Origin: a virus
Strand: one strand, 5' to 3'
DNA length: 57,159 nucleotides
IMG/VR virus record: IMGVR_UViG_3300005294_000044
Coordinates: 1-57,159 of that record
Numbering within the stretch: the first letter of the stretch is position 1; each line of letters begins with the position of its first letter. Below, one piece after another: positions 1-7,053 of the stretch. Position numbers and translations under genes: made by a program. The notes beneath the pieces were generated by a model. The model worked only from the letters and a program-made list of their open reading frames with translations. It had not been told where the DNA came from and did no database searches.

Positions 1-111
1 GTAACGCTAGCAAGGCTTTGCAGTGCATGTTTCCCTATTTTTTGGTAGAGTTGGTGGATCCAGAAAGTACAGGTTCACGGAGGTGGATGCGTGGCGCGAA
101 GGTTGGAGGGT
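1..111 (+). repeat. Left arm of a 111-bp inverted repeat carrying a gene-start cassette
   Basis: Bases 1-111 are the exact reverse complement of 56202-56312. The repeat contains an AT-rich promoter-like block (18-51), a 5' leader, a GGAGG ribosome-binding site, the GTG start at 91 and the first seven codons (MARRLEG) of the gene at 91-360. The match stops at base 112. Because it begins at base 1, the repeat may extend beyond the window. Confidence 0.95.
18..51 (+). promoter_or_regulatory. Promoter/operator-like AT-rich element, copy 1
   Basis: A block reading TTTGCAGTGC, then TTCCCTATTTTTTGG, then TAGAGT lies about 40 bp upstream of the GTG at 91. It recurs on the minus strand in the right repeat arm (56262-56295) and, diverged, on the plus strand at 56346-56380. 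Conserved placement ahead of two genes supports a promoter or operator, but no textbook -35/-10 pair with 17-bp spacing is seen. Confidence 0.45.
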
Positions 112-360
112 CTTCCCTTCGAGCGGTTGTACTTGATCAAGGCCGACAATCAGTGGCCGGTCTACGCCTGCGAGAGCGCGTCACAGGCGATCGTTCAGGT
201 GAAGACCCTCAAGAACCAGTCGGATGATCCCCACAACATCAAGGTCCGGGTGTGGCTCCTGACCCCGCTCGGAGCACAGATCACCGTGGAGGAGCTGGAG
301 CTTCAGCAGAAGGTGATCCAGGAGACCCTGGTACCGGCCGGGTTGGCGGTTAAGGAGTAA
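91..360 (+). CDS. Small hypothetical protein (MARRLEG start)
   Basis: An 89-residue soluble protein not recognised as a known family. The GTG start is chosen because GGAGG lies 7 nt upstream inside the repeat. Its first seven residues (MARRLEG) are shared with the leftward protein at 55938-56222 because the inverted repeat extends into both genes, after which the sequences diverge completely. The C-terminal half is helical and charged (VEELELQQK). It is the first gene of a short rightward unit ending at the terminator at 906. Function unknown. Confidence 0.75.
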   Translation: MARRLEGLPFERLYLIKADNQWPVYACESASQAIVQVKTLKNQSDDPHNIKVRVWLLTPLGAQITVEELELQQKVIQETLVPAGLAVKE

Positions 361-363
361 GGA

Positions 364-651
364 ATGACCCACGAAAGGGCGCGAAGGTTGGAGGGTTGTC
401 CCGAAGCGGTATGGGTGCCTTCGCCAGGGTGGGTGGTGCCCTGCGGGGAACCACCAGTTCCAGGAGAGCACCACTGTCCGCGCCACAGACCGAAGATGAT
501 GGAGAGGACCTATGACAAACGAGGAGAGGTTCAGGTACTTCCTGATCAGGGCCGAACAGGTCCAGCTCAGGATCGAGAAGATGGAGGAAGAGGTCCTGGC
601 CCGCTACCAGGCGGACCCGACCCGCAACCAGGGCCAGGGGCCGTGGGCTGA
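364..651 (+). CDS. Possible small Cys/His protein overlapping the next gene
   Basis: An ATG follows directly on the stop of the previous gene. The first ~45 residues look protein-like, with a C...H-H-C-P-R-H cluster (GEHHCPRH) that could bind zinc, and they include RARRLEG, encoded by a 17-bp repeat of the 5' end of the gene at 91. From 512 onward the frame overlaps the better supported gene 512-799 and looks like shadow translation (G/P-rich). It may be a truncated or frameshifted paralogue of a repeat-borne gene start. Confidence 0.3.
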   Translation: MTHERARRLEGCPEAVWVPSPGWVVPCGEPPVPGEHHCPRHRPKMMERTYDKRGEVQVLPDQGRTGPAQDREDGGRGPGPLPGGPDPQPGPGAVG

Positions 652-799
652 GGCCAGCAAGGAACTGGACAAGGACCAGGGCTACCGGGGAATGGTGAAC
701 CGACGCACCGCGTACCAGGAGCAGGCGCACATGTACGGCCTGGGAGCGATCCTGGACGCGCTACAGGCGGGGAACAGCATCCGCCCCCAGGACTGCTAA
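512..799 (+). CDS. Small helical hypothetical protein
   Basis: A 95-residue, charged, mostly alpha-helical protein with a possible coiled coil over residues 5-45 (Glu/Arg/Gln-rich) and no recognised domain. The ATG has GGAGAGG a few bases upstream. It is the last gene before the strong terminator at 906-946, so it probably forms a two- or three-gene unit with the gene at 91, expressed from the repeat-borne promoter. Function unknown. Confidence 0.75.
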   Translation: MTNEERFRYFLIRAEQVQLRIEKMEEEVLARYQADPTRNQGQGPWAEASKELDKDQGYRGMVNRRTAYQEQAHMYGLGAILDALQAGNSIRPQDC

Positions 800-905
800 C
801 CTTCCCCACGTCGCACGCTTCGGAGGAACACCGAGGCGTCCCGGGGGGCCTGTACGACACCGTGCGGCCGGTTTGGGGTAGAACCCCTGGCCCTCCACCA
901 AGACC

Positions 906-946
906 AGCCCCCTGACCTGGATTGAAGCCGGGTCAGGGGGCTTTTT
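906..946 (+). terminator. Rho-independent terminator
   Basis: AGCCCCCTGACC pairs with GGGTCAGGGGGCT across a 12-nt loop and is followed by TTTTT. It ends the first rightward unit. The 106 bp between the stop at 799 and this hairpin hold no gene that can be supported. Confidence 0.92.
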
Positions 947-953
947 GGCGTCC

Positions 954-983
954 TTGACCTTGTGTACCGGGGAGGGGTAGGGT
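954..983 (+). promoter_or_regulatory. Sigma70-type promoter
   Basis: TTGACC, an 18-bp spacer, then TAGGGT lie directly after the terminator and 20 bp before the ATG at 1004. This is a likely start for the long rightward block of small genes. Confidence 0.6.
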
Positions 984-1003
984 GCTCATACGAGGAGGTG
1001 AAG

Positions 1004-1351
1004 ATGCTTGAAATCGAGTTCATCTACGACTGCGGGTGGCGGGTCATCTACGGACCATCGGTAGAGGACCGGGCCCTACCCCTGAAGGACCTGATCAAGA
1101 TCCACGAACGCGAAGCAGACTTCAAGCATGTCCTGAAATGCACCACATGTATGGAGGGGTTCAGTGTCCCAGGGCGAAGAAGACCGACAGCCACCGGACC
1201 CTTGGATGAGTTGGCGCACCCGCCTGGTCGGGTGGCTGTTCAAGAACAAGACACGGTCCCTGAGGGCGGGAGTCAACCCGATAACCCACAAGATCATCGC
1301 GGCCTACCTGACCGGGGACCAGGAGCTGATCTTCCTGATCACTATGTCTGA
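1004..1351 (+). CDS. Small hypothetical protein with CxxC
   Basis: The ATG at 1004 has a near-perfect Shine-Dalgarno (GAGGAGGTGA) 3-4 nt upstream, so it is preferred over upstream starts. The first ~55 residues look authentic (MLEIEFIYDCGW... with C-T-T-C). From 1164 on, the frame overlaps the next gene and becomes Pro/Gly/Asp-rich, so the functional part may be short and the tail incidental. First gene after the promoter at 954. No family recognised. Confidence 0.6.
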   Translation: MLEIEFIYDCGWRVIYGPSVEDRALPLKDLIKIHEREADFKHVLKCTTCMEGFSVPGRRRPTATGPLDELAHPPGRVAVQEQDTVPEGGSQPDNPQDHRGLPDRGPGADLPDHYV

Positions 1352-1415
1352 AACTGAAGCCAGGGCCTGGATCAGGGAGATCGAGGCCGCCCTCAAGGTA
1401 AGGGAGATGATGTGA
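1164..1415 (+). CDS. Small hypothetical protein
   Basis: An 83-residue basic then helical protein. The GTG start has GGAGGGG 4 nt upstream. It overlaps the preceding gene by 188 nt in another frame, but its composition (WMSWRTRLVGWLFKNK, then an Ile/Leu/Glu-rich helix ending ALKVREMM) looks the more coding-like of the two. The stop overlaps the next start as GTGA, so translation is probably coupled. Function unknown. Confidence 0.65.
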   Translation: MSQGEEDRQPPDPWMSWRTRLVGWLFKNKTRSLRAGVNPITHKIIAAYLTGDQELIFLITMSETEARAWIREIEAALKVREMM

Positions 1416-1561
1416 GCTACTTCTACATAGGAAACCACCGAGCACCTCGCGAACACTGGGATCCCCTGCACCGGCTCAACCTTCAGCTTCAGTACTGGTT
1501 CTTGGGCTTCCAGGGGTTGCTGGCCTGGGTGAGCGCCCCCTGGAAGAGGGTGGCCAAGTGA
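1412..1561 (+). CDS. 49-residue Trp-rich peptide
   Basis: A short gene starting GTG within the GTGA overlap with the previous stop and itself ending in a GTGA overlap with the next gene. The protein is rich in Trp and aromatic residues, with an amphipathic or weakly hydrophobic stretch (YWFLGFQGLLAWVSAPW) that could contact a membrane. No family recognised. Position in the coupled chain is the main evidence that it is real. Confidence 0.6.
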   Translation: MSYFYIGNHRAPREHWDPLHRLNLQLQYWFLGFQGLLAWVSAPWKRVAK

Positions 1562-1830
1562 GCGAGATGGCCGCCTGGGAGTGCCAATTGTGGGCTGAGA
1601 TCGAGGCCCTACCCATTGAACAGCGGGTCATCGTCTACGCCGAGGCGATCATGTACATCACCCGGGAGCTGCTGTCCAAGCTGGGTGACCGGCGCCGGGA
1701 GCTGATCCTTCAGATGCTGGACCAGCCGGACATGGACGCGATGAAGGTTGCCGAGCTTATCGGCAGCCGACGTAAGACGGTTCAGCGGCTGGCTGATGAG
1801 GGTCGGCAACGGCTTCGGAGTAAGGGGTAG
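1558..1830 (+). CDS. Sigma-region-4-like helix-turn-helix protein
   Basis: A 90-residue protein whose last 40 residues read like an RNA-polymerase sigma region 4 or related HTH: a helix, then MKVAELIGSRRKTVQRLADEG and RQRLRSKG. The N-terminus (EIEALPIEQRVIVYAEAI) resembles the start of sigma4 domains (leading 'L...eR.vl.l'). It lacks region 2, so it is not a complete sigma factor; a phage transcription modulator or DNA-binding adaptor is likely. GTG start coupled by GTGA to the previous gene. Last gene before a 128-bp gap. Confidence 0.65.
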   Translation: MSEMAAWECQLWAEIEALPIEQRVIVYAEAIMYITRELLSKLGDRRRELILQMLDQPDMDAMKVAELIGSRRKTVQRLADEGRQRLRSKG

Positions 1831-1958
1831 ACGGAACACCCTACCCCCGGTACATTCAGAGTTGCTTGTCTGCACGGATCGATCAACCTTCCCGGGGCCG
1901 GCGTGCTGTCGCACCACCAAGACCGCGCCGGTTCTGGGGAGTCCACAATGGAGGAATA

Positions 1959-2720
1959 ATGGAACTGAACATCCCTGACCATCTGCCCAAGCTGGCCGTT
2001 GGCTCACACGACCGTGGCAGTGGCATGGCGTGCATCATGAACGCCATCTCCTACCTCAACGGTGACATCGAGATCAGCGACGCCCCCGACTGCACTTTCC
2101 CGCTGCTGGCCGATGCCGCGATCGGGCTCAACGACACCCTGTGCAACCACCGCAAAGGCGACCCGGTCATGTGCCAGGAGTGCTCGCACCAGATGTGGCT
2201 GCTCGGGGCCCGGATCATCGGGACTGCTGAAGCAGTCGTCGGGTGGTCGGATCACCACCTGAACGTTCTGCACGTGCGTCTGGCCGCCTGGTGCGCCGAA
2301 CAGGTCCTGGACCTGGTGCCATACCCGCACCGGGAGATCTGCTGGACGGCGATAGTTGCTGCCCGGACGTGGGCCGACAGACCGAACCTGGGTAATGCCA
2401 CGGCTGCTAATGCTGCCGCCAAGGCTACCCTTTCCGCGATCAAGGCCCTTGAGGTTGACTATCCCGGGGCCTCCGCCTGGGCCGCGAATGTCGCCGACTC
2501 GGCAGCCCGAGCCGCTGCTGAAGCTCGTACCGGTCATGCTGGTCACCACACGGCCGATGCTGTGTCCACGGCCAGGCAGGCCATCGCTGCCAACGAACTG
2601 AAGCTGGAACTGTTCCACGGTCTGATCGATGAGTTCGAACGACTCACCGGCACCCGTAGTCCCGGCCTTCCTGAAGGTGCCTACGAGCAGGTGGCCCGCG
2701 AAGCGGCCCTGACCAAGTAA
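1959..2720 (+). CDS. Hypothetical protein with Cys/His site and Ala-rich helices
   Basis: 253 residues. The ATG at 1959 is preceded by GGAGGAAT and begins MELNI, the same opening as the gene at 2735 and similar to those at 3357 and 3750, so leader and start appear duplicated along this block. Residues 60-90 carry C-N-H ... C-Q-E-C-S-H, a possible zinc site. Residues ~145-205 are strongly Ala-rich helix, as in many actinobacterial small helical proteins. No family named with confidence. Confidence 0.75.
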   Translation: MELNIPDHLPKLAVGSHDRGSGMACIMNAISYLNGDIEISDAPDCTFPLLADAAIGLNDTLCNHRKGDPVMCQECSHQMWLLGARIIGTAEAVVGWSDHHLNVLHVRLAAWCAEQVLDLVPYPHREICWTAIVAARTWADRPNLGNATAANAAAKATLSAIKALEVDYPGASAWAANVADSAARAAAEARTGHAGHHTADAVSTARQAIAANELKLELFHGLIDEFERLTGTRSPGLPEGAYEQVAREAALTK

Positions 2721-2734
2721 CAGATGGAGGAATC

Positions 2735-3355
2735 ATGGAACTGAACATCGCAGGGGAGACGTTTGGCGAAGTCCCCCGCCCCAAGATGCTGGCCTGGCAC
2801 GGTGACCCGGATCTGAAGGCCGAGGCCCTGATGCGGATGAAGACCCACCAGGTCCAGGACGAGATCACCCAGGGCACGTACTTCACTGAAACAAATGTCA
2901 AGATCGGACCTGGCTTCGGATCCGGCTTCAAGGGTTGCTTCCACGGCTGCCTGACCAGCGAGAAGTACATGCAGGAGAACAAGCTCTCACGCAAGAAGTT
3001 CAACCGGATGCTCGACGCCATGGACCTGGATGCCCGTGGTGACCAGGGTGACTGGTATCACCGGCAGGGGGAACTGATCTGGGGTATCCCCGAGGATCTG
3101 GGCGGCCTGCTCGATGTCACCTTTGAAAGCATCGATGGCCCTGAAGAGGCAGCCATGTTCGCTGTCGAATCGATCGAGGCGATGGCGGTAGGAGCTGACT
3201 TGACCGGGGTCGTGCAGGCCCTCGATGACGCCGATACCGCGCTCTACAACAATGACCGCGAAGCCTGGTACGTGACCCGGAGCAACCCCATGATCGGGGC
3301 CCGAGCCGTGCTCCAGATGCTGCGCGAGGCCCCCGTACCGAACCAGGAGAGCTGA
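2735..3355 (+). CDS. Hypothetical protein
   Basis: 206 residues, starting MELNIAGETF with a GGAGGAAT ribosome-binding site almost identical to that of the previous gene. A Cys/Gly segment (GFKGCFHGCLTSEKYM) around residues 68-82 and an acidic second half are the notable features. No known family. It is followed within 1 bp by the paralogue pair at 3357 and 3750, so the four genes probably form one transcript. Confidence 0.75.
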   Translation: MELNIAGETFGEVPRPKMLAWHGDPDLKAEALMRMKTHQVQDEITQGTYFTETNVKIGPGFGSGFKGCFHGCLTSEKYMQENKLSRKKFNRMLDAMDLDARGDQGDWYHRQGELIWGIPEDLGGLLDVTFESIDGPEEAAMFAVESIEAMAVGADLTGVVQALDDADTALYNNDREAWYVTRSNPMIGARAVLQMLREAPVPNQES

Positions 3356-3356
3356 G

Positions 3357-3740
3357 ATGGAGCCGAACAAGGAACGGATCGAAAAGTGGGTGGCCGCCCT
3401 GGAGTCCGATGAGATGCAGGGACGGCAGACCACCGGTGGACTGGGAACCCCGCAGGGCTCTATGTGCGCCGCAGGTGTGGGCGTACGTGTCTGTCAGCAG
3501 GAGATGACGTATATCGGGGTGGATACACCGACGTTCATAGTGGGCTCGGTGGAAGCGGGCCGGTGGTACGGCGTCACTGAGGTTATCGCGGAGATACAGC
3601 GTCTTCCCCAGTTCTACAGCGATCTCCAGTCCCTACCGATCAAGGTCGATGAGCAGACCTACGAACTCTGGTCGGTCAACGACAACCTGAAGCTGAGCTT
3701 CCGGGAGATCGCCCAACTGATCCGCAAGCAGTACCTGTAA
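3357..3740 (+). CDS. Phage hypothetical protein, tandem paralogue 1
   Basis: 127 residues: MEPNKERIEKWVAALES at the start, a middle Cys-containing CAAGVGVRVCQQEM, a variable core, then SVNDNLKLSFREIAQLIRKQYL. This matches by eye a widespread phage/bacterial family of unknown function whose members run K-W-V-A-A-L ... C-x-x-G-V ... L-N-D ... F-x-x-I-A-x-x-I. The next gene is a diverged tandem copy, and the two share a 33-bp identical 3' end. Confidence 0.75.
   Translation: MEPNKERIEKWVAALESDEMQGRQTTGGLGTPQGSMCAAGVGVRVCQQEMTYIGVDTPTFIVGSVEAGRWYGVTEVIAEIQRLPQFYSDLQSLPIKVDEQTYELWSVNDNLKLSFREIAQLIRKQYL
3707..3739 (+). repeat. 33-bp direct repeat, copy 1
   Basis: Identical to 4055-4087. It encodes the common C-terminus IAQLIRKQYL of the tandem paralogues. 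Confidence 0.95.
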
Positions 3741-3749
3741 GGAGGAGCG

Positions 3750-4088
3750 ATGGAGCTGAACAAGGACAACCTGGAGAAGTGGGTCGGGGCCCTGGAGTCG
3801 GGCAAGTGGGAACAGACTCGTGGACAACTGGCTGAACCTGGCCCCGGTGGGGAGTTGAGGTTGTGCGCCATCGGAGTAGGTATAGCCGCCATGCTGAAGC
3901 AGAAGAAGAAGGGCGTCGTCGAGTGGAGGATTCTTTCTCACGACGAAGAGTTCAGCAAATGGCTAGGAACGCCGTGCAATCTCCCACTCATGTGGGATGA
4001 GACGGAGTCCTGTGTCGTCGACGTGAACGACGAACACGAGCAGTCGTTCCCGATGATCGCCCAACTGATCCGCAAGCAGTACCTGTAG
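3750..4088 (+). CDS. Phage hypothetical protein, tandem paralogue 2
   Basis: 112 residues: MELNKDNLEKWVGALESGKWEQ, then LCAIGVGIAAML, then DVNDEHEQSFPMIAQLIRKQYL. Same family as 3357-3740, with an AAGGAGGAGCG ribosome-binding site. The conserved ends and divergent middle suggest duplication followed by divergence or recombination that homogenised the 3' end. Function unknown. Confidence 0.75.
   Translation: MELNKDNLEKWVGALESGKWEQTRGQLAEPGPGGELRLCAIGVGIAAMLKQKKKGVVEWRILSHDEEFSKWLGTPCNLPLMWDETESCVVDVNDEHEQSFPMIAQLIRKQYL
4055..4087 (+). repeat. 33-bp direct repeat, copy 2
   Basis: Identical to 3707-3739. Only the stop codon differs (TAG here, TAA there). Confidence 0.95.
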
Positions 4089-4090
4089 CC

Positions 4091-4321
4091 ATGTTCTGGT
4101 GGGAGAAACCGAACCGGGATGCTCGCTGGATCGAGACTGCTGGCGGTGACGCGGTTCCTGAAGCAGGACCGTGTCCTGACTGCGAAAGGCTCATCGTCTA
4201 CAACGGGAACTACTTCTGCTCCAGCTACGAGGAAGGTTCCTGCCAGTGGGCCCTGGAGCATCCAGCGACTACCACCCGTGACCGGGAAGTCTGCGACAAC
4301 CTAGGGATCGGATACGAGTAG
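4091..4321 (+). CDS. Small zinc-ribbon-like protein
   Basis: 76 residues with C-P-D-C around residue 28, then C-S-S and C-Q-W about 15-23 residues later, giving a four-Cys pattern consistent with a small zinc ribbon. It begins 2 bp after the previous stop and ends 2 bp before the next ATG. Role unknown; one of many small Cys-rich proteins in this arm. Confidence 0.7.
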   Translation: MFWWEKPNRDARWIETAGGDAVPEAGPCPDCERLIVYNGNYFCSSYEEGSCQWALEHPATTTRDREVCDNLGIGYE

Positions 4322-4323
4322 CC

Positions 4324-4623
4324 ATGCCCCTGGACCCTGAGACCTATCTGAAGGCGACAGCCGCCCTGGATCGGGCTCACCGTAGTGGATGGGACCCGGT
4401 CGAGCATCTTGATCGGCTCGGCCTGGTCCTGTCCCCGGCCCAACGCACCGATATCCAGGGTCAGATTCTGACCAGTCTTCTGGTGGAGTTGGGCACCTGG
4501 CGGCCGGTGGAACTGCTACGGCGCAAGTACCACGCAGGGCACCAGTGCGCCCCAGCGGACATGTACGTGGTACTCCTGGATTTCATCGAGGAGTATCGGA
4601 ACAAGATCAAGGAGGAAGGGTGA
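4324..4623 (+). CDS. Small helical hypothetical protein
   Basis: 99 residues, all-alpha in appearance, ending in a charged helix (LDFIEEYRNKIKEEG). No Cys cluster and no recognised domain. The stop overlaps the following start as TGATG, so the next gene is probably translated by coupling. Function unknown. Confidence 0.7.
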   Translation: MPLDPETYLKATAALDRAHRSGWDPVEHLDRLGLVLSPAQRTDIQGQILTSLLVELGTWRPVELLRRKYHAGHQCAPADMYVVLLDFIEEYRNKIKEEG

Positions 4624-4793
4624 TGGAGTGGTGGGAGGCGCCTGTCCCACGTTGGTGGCATCGGTGTCAGGTTTACACAAAGGGGGTTACTGGGCTAGGT
4701 GGTCGAGTCCAGGTCCGGCGATGTGCATGCGGAGCCATCAAACTCGATCAGGGTCCATGGCTTGAACGCAATACCCGTAAGGAGAAGCGATGA
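4623..4793 (+). CDS. 56-residue basic Trp/Cys protein
   Basis: A short gene supported by stop-start overlaps at both ends (TGATG and ATGA). The protein starts MEWWEAPVPRWWHRC and has a C-A-C-G pair near residue 34, then a basic tail. With only three or four Cys/His ligands, a minimal zinc knuckle is possible. No family recognised. Confidence 0.6.
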   Translation: MEWWEAPVPRWWHRCQVYTKGVTGLGGRVQVRRCACGAIKLDQGPWLERNTRKEKR

Positions 4794-5029
4794 ACGGGAT
4801 CCTGCAACCCGCCGAGGGTGGGTCTCTGTCGGATCTGGGGTTCGCGATCCAGTCCCTGGCCACCGTCAGGGGCTATGTCAGGGCCCTGGAGGATGTGCTC
4901 AGGGACCTGGAGCCACTCTTCCAGGAGGAGGGCGTTGGCGAGGACTGGTTCAAGGCTCTGGAGACGGTCAAGTTCACCACCCGGCAGTGGCTGGACGAGG
5001 CCCGTCAGACCTTGGAGAAGCTCAGTTAG
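4790..5029 (+). CDS. Small helical hypothetical protein
   Basis: 79 residues, acidic, predicted to be a helical hairpin (VRGYVRALEDVLRDLEPL and KFTTRQWLDEARQTLEKL). ATGA coupling to the previous gene. No known domain. It could oligomerise through coiled coils, but this is inference only. Confidence 0.7.
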   Translation: MNGILQPAEGGSLSDLGFAIQSLATVRGYVRALEDVLRDLEPLFQEEGVGEDWFKALETVKFTTRQWLDEARQTLEKLS

Positions 5030-5037
5030 GAGTTTCG

Positions 5038-5391
5038 ATGAAGGTAGTACTGCTCGTCATAACCACCCTGTTCACGGCAACCGGACTATTGCTCATCGCT
5101 GGTCTCGGCTTCCCAGGCACACTCCTACGCAAGATCAAGAAACCGGGCACTGGGAAGTGGGAGAACCACCCGTGCAGGCTTCCTACCGATGTCGGTATTA
5201 CCAGTCAGGGTCGCGTGTGGCAGTGTCACTGTGGGCGTCGCTGGAAGTATCTGCGGAAGAAGAAGGATACCGACTATCCCTACAGCAGGACGTTGACCAT
5301 CTGGGAGGAACGCACCCCGGAGATGGACATGAAGGATGAGATGGAGAAACTGGAGAAGCTGACCCGTAAGGCGAAGGAGTCGGGGCTGTGA
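5038..5391 (+). CDS. Membrane-anchored Cys-containing protein
   Basis: 117 residues. The ATG at 5038 follows AGGAG at 6 nt. Residues 2-27 form one hydrophobic segment (VVLLVITTLFTATGLLLIAG), a signal anchor or uncleaved signal. The following domain has Cys spaced C...C-H-C (WQCHCGRRW) and a charged C-terminal helix. Probably anchored by its N-terminus. Function unknown; the stop overlaps the next GTG. Confidence 0.7.
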   Translation: MKVVLLVITTLFTATGLLLIAGLGFPGTLLRKIKKPGTGKWENHPCRLPTDVGITSQGRVWQCHCGRRWKYLRKKKDTDYPYSRTLTIWEERTPEMDMKDEMEKLEKLTRKAKESGL

Positions 5392-5522
5392 CCTTCATCT
5401 GTGGACCTTGCCGTGACCAGGACCATGAGCAGTGCAAGGGTGGCACCTACTGCGACTGCCTGCACCGCGTACCGAAGGGAGATACGTCCAATGTGGATGC
5501 TCGGGATCTGAAGGAAACCTGA
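5388..5522 (+). CDS. 44-residue zinc-finger-like peptide
   Basis: GTG start within a GTGA overlap; the stop overlaps the next ATG. The peptide contains C-G-P-C, then C, then C-D-C with H residues between (CGPCRDQDHEQCKGG), enough ligands for a small zinc-binding fold. Similar short Cys/His proteins are common beside actinobacterial phage replication and early genes. Confidence 0.6.
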   Translation: MTFICGPCRDQDHEQCKGGTYCDCLHRVPKGDTSNVDARDLKET

Positions 5523-5854
5523 TGCTCAAGGTTGAGGTATGGAGCCATAAGGACGGGGATCATCTAGCCATCGTCAAGGTCCCCTGGTGGTACAACCTGA
5601 ACGAGTGGCTGGCCGGCTGGGTCTGCCCTTGTCATGGCTTGTCTGGATGGTTGGCTCAACGTTCAGACCGGATCGAGGGATGGCTCCATGCCTTGTACTC
5701 TGCCTGGATCTTCTGGCCTTACAACCACCACAAAGAACAGGAGCTGTTCAAGGTCCTGATCGAGGACAGTTGCGTGGCGCAAGAGGCGATCTGGCCCAGC
5801 AAGAAGACCCTGTGCTGGAGGGAGGATTGTCCGGTCCATGAACATCTACTGTGA
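5522..5854 (+). CDS. Trp-rich hypothetical protein
   Basis: 110 residues. The ATG overlaps the previous stop (TGATG). Trp and aromatic residues are abundant (WWYNLNEWLAGW, WLHALYSAWIFWPY), with a moderately hydrophobic centre and C-W-R-E-D-C-P-V-H near the end. It could be peripheral to the membrane. No family recognised. Confidence 0.65.
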   Translation: MLKVEVWSHKDGDHLAIVKVPWWYNLNEWLAGWVCPCHGLSGWLAQRSDRIEGWLHALYSAWIFWPYNHHKEQELFKVLIEDSCVAQEAIWPSKKTLCWREDCPVHEHLL

Positions 5855-6101
5855 CAACTACTCCACCTGTAACTCCCTGGTCCTGGACCAGGGATCGGTG
5901 GCCAAGACCGTAGCCAGGGCCCGGGCCAGAGGCTGGCACCTGTACGCCGGTCCCAGTCTCACCGGCAAGAAGCTGGACGTGGTGCTGTGTGATGGGTGCG
6001 TGGGAACGTCACGGTCACGGGGGCCGGCACCACCCAAGCAGCTGGAGGGACAGGAGCACCTGTTCGCAGTGATGGAGGTACAGGAAGATGAATTGCCTTA
6101 A
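5838..6101 (+). CDS. Small Cys-containing protein
   Basis: 87 residues with C5, C11 and a later C-D-G-C, a four-Cys arrangement around a basic helix (VARARARGWHLY) that resembles small phage zinc proteins. It overlaps the previous gene by 17 nt and the next by 14 nt. Function unknown. Confidence 0.65.
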   Translation: MNIYCDNYSTCNSLVLDQGSVAKTVARARARGWHLYAGPSLTGKKLDVVLCDGCVGTSRSRGPAPPKQLEGQEHLFAVMEVQEDELP

Positions 6102-6363
6102 ATGCAAGGCTGGTGCCCTGGACCTGCGTCTGGAGCCGATCGGCAAGGTGGTGCATCCGATGCCCACCTACCGCTCCCCGGTCCGCACCTCGCCGGGACT
6201 GCGGGTGTCGTGTCTACGCTGTCGGTGCTGGACCACCTACGGATACATGGATGAAGATAAGTTCATCGAAGTCTCGGAAGGGGCTGTCTGTGAAACAGCG
6301 CAAGTATTACCCCGTCGCACCCGACGTGATCCTCAAGGCCAGTTTCGAGGCAAACGGTCGTAA
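6088..6363 (+). CDS. Small two-CxxC zinc protein
   Basis: 91 residues starting MNCLKCKAG, with a second pair C-L-R-C around residue 43, a typical zinc-ribbon spacing of about 38 residues. The last ~25 residues overlap the next gene in another frame and look less protein-like, so a functional domain of about 65 residues is likely. No specific family assigned. Confidence 0.65.
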   Translation: MNCLKCKAGALDLRLEPIGKVVHPMPTYRSPVRTSPGLRVSCLRCRCWTTYGYMDEDKFIEVSEGAVCETAQVLPRRTRRDPQGQFRGKRS

Positions 6364-6496
6364 CCTGGGTGACTGCCGCAACATCTCCTACAACGACATG
6401 TGGGACCGGTACGGGGCCATCTACAAGAACGAGTACGCCGAGTGGGAACTGAAACGGATCCATGATCGGTGGCGCCGGATCGTAGCGGATCTATAG
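6290..6496 (+). CDS. 68-residue basic hypothetical protein
   Basis: The GTG start has GGAAGGGG about 6 nt upstream. The protein is basic and aromatic (KQRKYYPVAPDVILKA... ELKRIHDRWRRI), possibly nucleic-acid binding. It overlaps the 3' part of the previous gene by 74 nt. No family recognised. Confidence 0.65.
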   Translation: MKQRKYYPVAPDVILKASFEANGRNLGDCRNISYNDMWDRYGAIYKNEYAEWELKRIHDRWRRIVADL

Positions 6497-6514
6497 ACCA
6501 AGGAGTGATATCCC

Positions 6515-6685
6515 TTGCGCAAGATAGATGGGATCACTTATGAGGAAGTGTATCTCGACGAGGAAGATGGCCGTTATCACTACCACTGCTACACGTGCTC
6601 AACATCATTCAGTGGTCCTGATGAATACAAGATCATGAACAAGGCCGACGAGCACGAAAGATCGCATCAGGAGACGAGACAGTGA
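6515..6685 (+). CDS. C2H2-type zinc-finger protein (TTG start)
   Basis: 56 residues read from a TTG preceded by AAGGAGTGAT. The pattern Y-H-C-Y-T-C, about 20 residues, then H-E-R-S-H fits a classical C-x2-C...H-x3-H finger. The stop overlaps the next GTG. TTG starts are uncommon here, but no ATG or GTG lies at the right place and the reading is unbroken. Confidence 0.55.
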   Translation: MRKIDGITYEEVYLDEEDGRYHYHCYTCSTSFSGPDEYKIMNKADEHERSHQETRQ

Positions 6686-7053
6686 CTGAACAGAACCTGC
6701 CCGCCGCACCCGTGTACCGGAACAACAACCGGGACGTTCGGGTGAACGTCTACGACCCACCGGTCATGGGGTTCACCCCCCAGGACCTGACCGAGTTGGG
6801 AGCCCTGCTGGCCTCGTCCGGGTTCACCACCATGCAGACCCGGGCCCTGATCGCCAAGGTCCAGCAGGTGGCCGCACAGGCGGCCGTATCCATGGCCCCG
6901 GACCTGTTGGAGGAGATCCGGAAGATCCAGGAGACCAGGATCCTGGAGATCCTTCAGCGCATCCGTCTGCTGCCCAACACGATGGGCTGGGTGTCACGGG
7001 ATCGGGTGCTCCAGATCATCCAGGATGTCGCCACCAAGGTGCCCCGGTCATGA
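6682..7053 (+). CDS. Helical hypothetical protein
   Basis: 123 residues. GTG start coupled by GTGA. After ~40 extended N-terminal residues (APVYRNNNRDVRVNVYDPP), the rest is helical with a Gln/Ala stretch and KIQETRILEILQRIRLL, suggesting an oligomeric coiled-coil protein. No recognised family; the overlap with the next gene continues the coupled chain. Confidence 0.7.
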   Translation: MTEQNLPAAPVYRNNNRDVRVNVYDPPVMGFTPQDLTELGALLASSGFTTMQTRALIAKVQQVAAQAAVSMAPDLLEEIRKIQETRILEILQRIRLLPNTMGWVSRDRVLQIIQDVATKVPRS

